Positions 34,796-37,107 of a stretch of DNA of 37,107 nucleotides are shown in pieces. The stretch lies in contig JAZRYC010000040.1 of NCBI GenBank assembly GCA_045600525.1, positions 1-37,107 of the forward strand, in the 5' to 3' direction. The notes under the pieces are model-generated. The model was not told the origin of the DNA. It did not search any database and was given only the letters and a program-made list of their open reading frames with translations. The stretch is from F23-D06 sp045600525 (GTDB lineage Bacteria; Bacteroidota; Bacteroidia; Bacteroidales; WCHB1-69). Within the stretch, counting starts at the first letter, position 1. Each line of letters begins with the position of its first letter. A program made the position numbers and the translations under genes.

Positions 34796-36574
34796 ATGAA
34801 AAAGAACAACAATAGCAGCAGACAGTTTAAGAAAGCCACCATATTAGGCTTGTGTATTGCCATCCTTGCAGTCATTGCCATCAACTTCCTATCCTCATAT
34901 CTTTTCTTCAGAATAGACCTCACCAAGGATAAAAGACATTCCCTTTCTCCTTCTACAATAGAAATGCTGAAGAATCTTGAAGACAAAGTATACGTTCGCG
35001 TCTATCTTCAAGGAAAGGATCAACCTGCCGACTACCAACTTTTCGCAAAACAGGTGGAGCAAATGCTGCAGGATTTCCGCAGCTATTCAAAAAATGTGTA
35101 CTTTGAATTCATTGATCCATTGGAAGGAAAGAACAACGATGAAGTCAATTCCATTTTAGGCGAATTTGTAAAGAAAGGACTGGATCCGATTCCCATCAGT
35201 CGTGAAGATGCCAACGGCTACTCCACACACATGGTTATACCTGGCGCCATCGTTTCCTATCGAGATCACGAATATCCAGCCAAATTGGTGGTTGCTGACC
35301 CCGCTGGTGCCGATTGGATGCAATATTCCATTGAAGAACTTGAATATAACTTAGTCGCTCCCATTAGAAGACTACTCAAGACTGAAAAACCCAATGTAGC
35401 CTTTTTGGACGGTCACGGCGAATTGGATTTCTGGAGTACCTGTTGGACCGCCATGCAGCTCCAGCGCTTTTACAATGTAAGTCGCGTCACGTTGGACGGA
35501 CGTATCAACTGTTTACGAAATATCAGCGTAGCCGACTCCACCTCTCAGACATTGAAACTCGGTGATAACAAATACGATGTCCTCATTGTGGCCCAGCCAA
35601 CACAGCCCTTCAAAGAGTATGATAAATACATCATTGACCAATTCATTATGCGCGGCGGAAAAGTCCTATGGCTCATTGACAACACAACGGCTTCGCTGGA
35701 TAGTTTGCAGAGCTCGCCAGAATTTTTCGCCACGCCGCGCGCCCTATACATTAACGACTTGTTCTTCACCTACGGAGTACGTATTAATCCCAACCTCATC
35801 CAAGACCTCAGCTGTCTGCCCATTCCGCAGCAGGTAGGTATGATCGGAGACCAGCCCCAATACAAATTCATGGCCTTCCCCTATAGTCTGGATATCGTTC
35901 ATTTCAGCGACCACCCCATCGTCCGCAACATCAAGGAAATAAAGTCCGATTTTGCGGGCAGCATTGATCTGGTGGGCAAAGATGCCGATCTTACCAAAAC
36001 CATTTTGATGTACAGTTCGGAACGTTCCAAATTAGTGCCAACCCCTTCGATTGTTACATTGAAAGTAGGTGTGGCCAAGCCCAATATGCAGGAGTTTGCC
36101 TTCCGCGACCTACCCATGGCCGTATTGGTGGAAGGTCAGTTTGAATCCGCATTCAAAGGCATCCTTCCCGTGGAATTCGACACCATCAAGGAACTTGACT
36201 TCCGTCCTAAGGGAGAGTACACGCGTCAGATTTTCGTTTCCGATGGCGACATCATTCGAAATCCATTTGACAAAAAGCGCAACTATCCCTACCCTGCCGG
36301 CTACGATATCTATACTCGGAAGATGTTTGACAATACCGAATTCATTGTCAATTGCGTTAACTACTTATGTGCAGACGACGACCTTCTGCAATTACGTGCC
36401 AAAAATTTCAAAATCGGCTCTTTGGACAATGAAAAGATCCGCAATCGGAAAACATTGCTTTCCATCATCAACATCGGCATTCCTTTGGCTTTGATAATCA
36501 TTATGGGCATTATACTGATTATCACCCGTAAGGTTCGTTTTTCTAAGAAAAAGACAAGCCCTGATTTGCAATAA
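34796..36574 (+). CDS. gldG: Gliding motility ABC transporter auxiliary protein GldG
   Basis: The 592-residue protein has an N-terminal membrane helix (about residues 14-40, ILGLCIAILAVIAINFLSSY), a large periplasmic domain typical of the family (LTKDKRHSLSPSTIEMLKNL, VYLQGKDQPADYQLFAKQVE), and a C-terminal membrane helix near 555-580 (IGIPLALIIIMGIILII) with a basic tail. The LxxxRxSLSP and the VAFLDGHGE segment fit GldG. It forms one unit with GldF. The substrate of this transporter is not known. Confidence 0.92.
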   Translation: MKKNNNSSRQFKKATILGLCIAILAVIAINFLSSYLFFRIDLTKDKRHSLSPSTIEMLKNLEDKVYVRVYLQGKDQPADYQLFAKQVEQMLQDFRSYSKNVYFEFIDPLEGKNNDEVNSILGEFVKKGLDPIPISREDANGYSTHMVIPGAIVSYRDHEYPAKLVVADPAGADWMQYSIEELEYNLVAPIRRLLKTEKPNVAFLDGHGELDFWSTCWTAMQLQRFYNVSRVTLDGRINCLRNISVADSTSQTLKLGDNKYDVLIVAQPTQPFKEYDKYIIDQFIMRGGKVLWLIDNTTASLDSLQSSPEFFATPRALYINDLFFTYGVRINPNLIQDLSCLPIPQQVGMIGDQPQYKFMAFPYSLDIVHFSDHPIVRNIKEIKSDFAGSIDLVGKDADLTKTILMYSSERSKLVPTPSIVTLKVGVAKPNMQEFAFRDLPMAVLVEGQFESAFKGILPVEFDTIKELDFRPKGEYTRQIFVSDGDIIRNPFDKKRNYPYPAGYDIYTRKMFDNTEFIVNCVNYLCADDDLLQLRAKNFKIGSLDNEKIRNRKTLLSIINIGIPLALIIIMGIILIITRKVRFSKKKTSPDLQ

Positions 36575-36590
36575 TTCAAACCAATTTAAT

Positions 36591-37107
36591 ATGAAAAAAA
36601 TCACTTTATTCCTCAGTCTCATTCTCGTTGCAGCTTGCTGTTTCGCACAGGATGTTAAATTAGATGCGCCTATCAATCCAGATCCGCGTGTTAAAATCGG
36701 CAAACTTGCCAATGGCATGACCTACTACATTCGCCACAACGAACAACCCAAGAATGTCGTAGAACTTCGTTTGGCAGTCAATGCCGGTTCCAACCAGGAG
36801 AACGAAAACCAACGCGGCTTGGCCCACTTTACCGAACACATGTCCTTCAACGGCATTGAAGGCATGTCCGGCAACACCATGATTGACAAATTGCAATCCA
36901 TCGGCGTTGTGTTTGGCGCCGACTTGAACGCATACACCTCCTTTGATGAAACCGTCTATATGATTCCGATGCCGTTGGATAATCCTTCCAATCTTGATTT
37001 AGGTTTGAAGATTTTACGCGGATGGGCTCACGGTCTGCTTTATGACCACGCTGAAATTGATGCCGAACGCGGCGTCATCACGGAAGAATACCGTATGGGA
37101 CTGGGTG
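36591..37107 (+). CDS. M16-family zinc peptidase, 5' part only
   Basis: ATG at 36591 opens a frame that runs to the window end, 172 codons. The product has a signal peptide (MKKITLFLSLILVAACCFAQ) and the inverted zinc motif HxxEH as H79-F-T-E82-H83 (LAHFTEHMSF). The distal region ITEEYRMGLG holds the expected third ligand Glu. M16 peptidases of this form usually reach about 900 residues, with two active/inactive repeats, and are secreted or periplasmic in Bacteroidota. The NGMTYYIRHNEQPKN opening is typical. It lies 16 bases after gldG. Family is clear; substrate unknown. Confidence 0.9.
   Translation, partial: MKKITLFLSLILVAACCFAQDVKLDAPINPDPRVKIGKLANGMTYYIRHNEQPKNVVELRLAVNAGSNQENENQRGLAHFTEHMSFNGIEGMSGNTMIDKLQSIGVVFGADLNAYTSFDETVYMIPMPLDNPSNLDLGLKILRGWAHGLLYDHAEIDAERGVITEEYRMGLG

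Noticed and set aside
1..37107. tRNA, rRNA, CRISPR, prophage, toxin-antitoxin or defence system genes
   Set aside because: Spacers are too short or lack the needed folds and repeats. Every gene of size has a housekeeping or T9SS-related match except the CAP-like protein. No transposase or integrase was seen.

Overview
The window looks like chromosomal DNA of a Bacteroidota bacterium, most likely order Bacteroidales, with moderate GC and AT-rich spacers. The evidence is type IX secretion (T9SS) and gliding-family genes (gldJ, porP/sprF-like, porU, porV, gldF, gldG), a Bacteroidota-type long F0 subunit a, and recurrent TAnnTTTG promoter-like elements 19-28 nt upstream of start codons in place of Shine-Dalgarno sites. 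No rRNA, tRNA, CRISPR array, prophage or intact insertion sequence was found. Gene density is high. No gene-free stretch exceeds 300 bases; the longest, 16836-17069, holds a decayed gene.

Layout. 1-860 (-): 5' part of a SurA-like periplasmic prolyl isomerase, preceded by rpmH (963-1121, -) and its terminator. 1318-3774 (+): large exported CAP-like protein of unknown function. 3863-4912 (+): RluD-type pseudouridine synthase, convergent with a tandem pair of half-size chromate transporter genes (4927-6056, -). 6163-8153 (+): the F0 part of ATP synthase only (atpB, atpE, atpF), closed by a terminator. 8265-10330 (+): TatD nuclease and an old-yellow-enzyme oxidoreductase. 10373-12976 (-): mutS. 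13046-15540 (+): gmk, an inositol-phosphatase-family gene and a flavoprotein in a tight operon. 15604-16835 (-): a HAD hydrolase and a bifunctional-nuclease-domain protein. 16893-17053 (-): a four-helix-bundle gene remnant between inverted repeats. 17070-20783 (-): purL. 20958-23347 (+): envC, engB and a META-domain lipoprotein, ended by a strong terminator.

23411-31360 is a T9SS cluster. gldJ and a porP/sprF-like gene (-) diverge from porU and porV (+). PorV and the sortase PorU act at the cell surface to release and anchor cargo with a C-terminal sorting domain, while GldJ is an outer-membrane lipoprotein of the gliding/T9SS apparatus. The core motor and ring genes (porK/L/M/N, sov) are not in the window. 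ispF and an exported M3 metallopeptidase follow, then gldF-gldG (ABC transporter permease and auxiliary protein, without the ATPase gldA) and the start of an M16 peptidase running off the window end.

Most of the window is ordinary housekeeping sequence. I see no new multi-gene system. The points most worth a second look are the four-helix-bundle remnant with its inverted repeats at the end of purL, the split ATP synthase operon with a hairpin between atpE and atpF, and the uncharacterised CAP-like exported protein.
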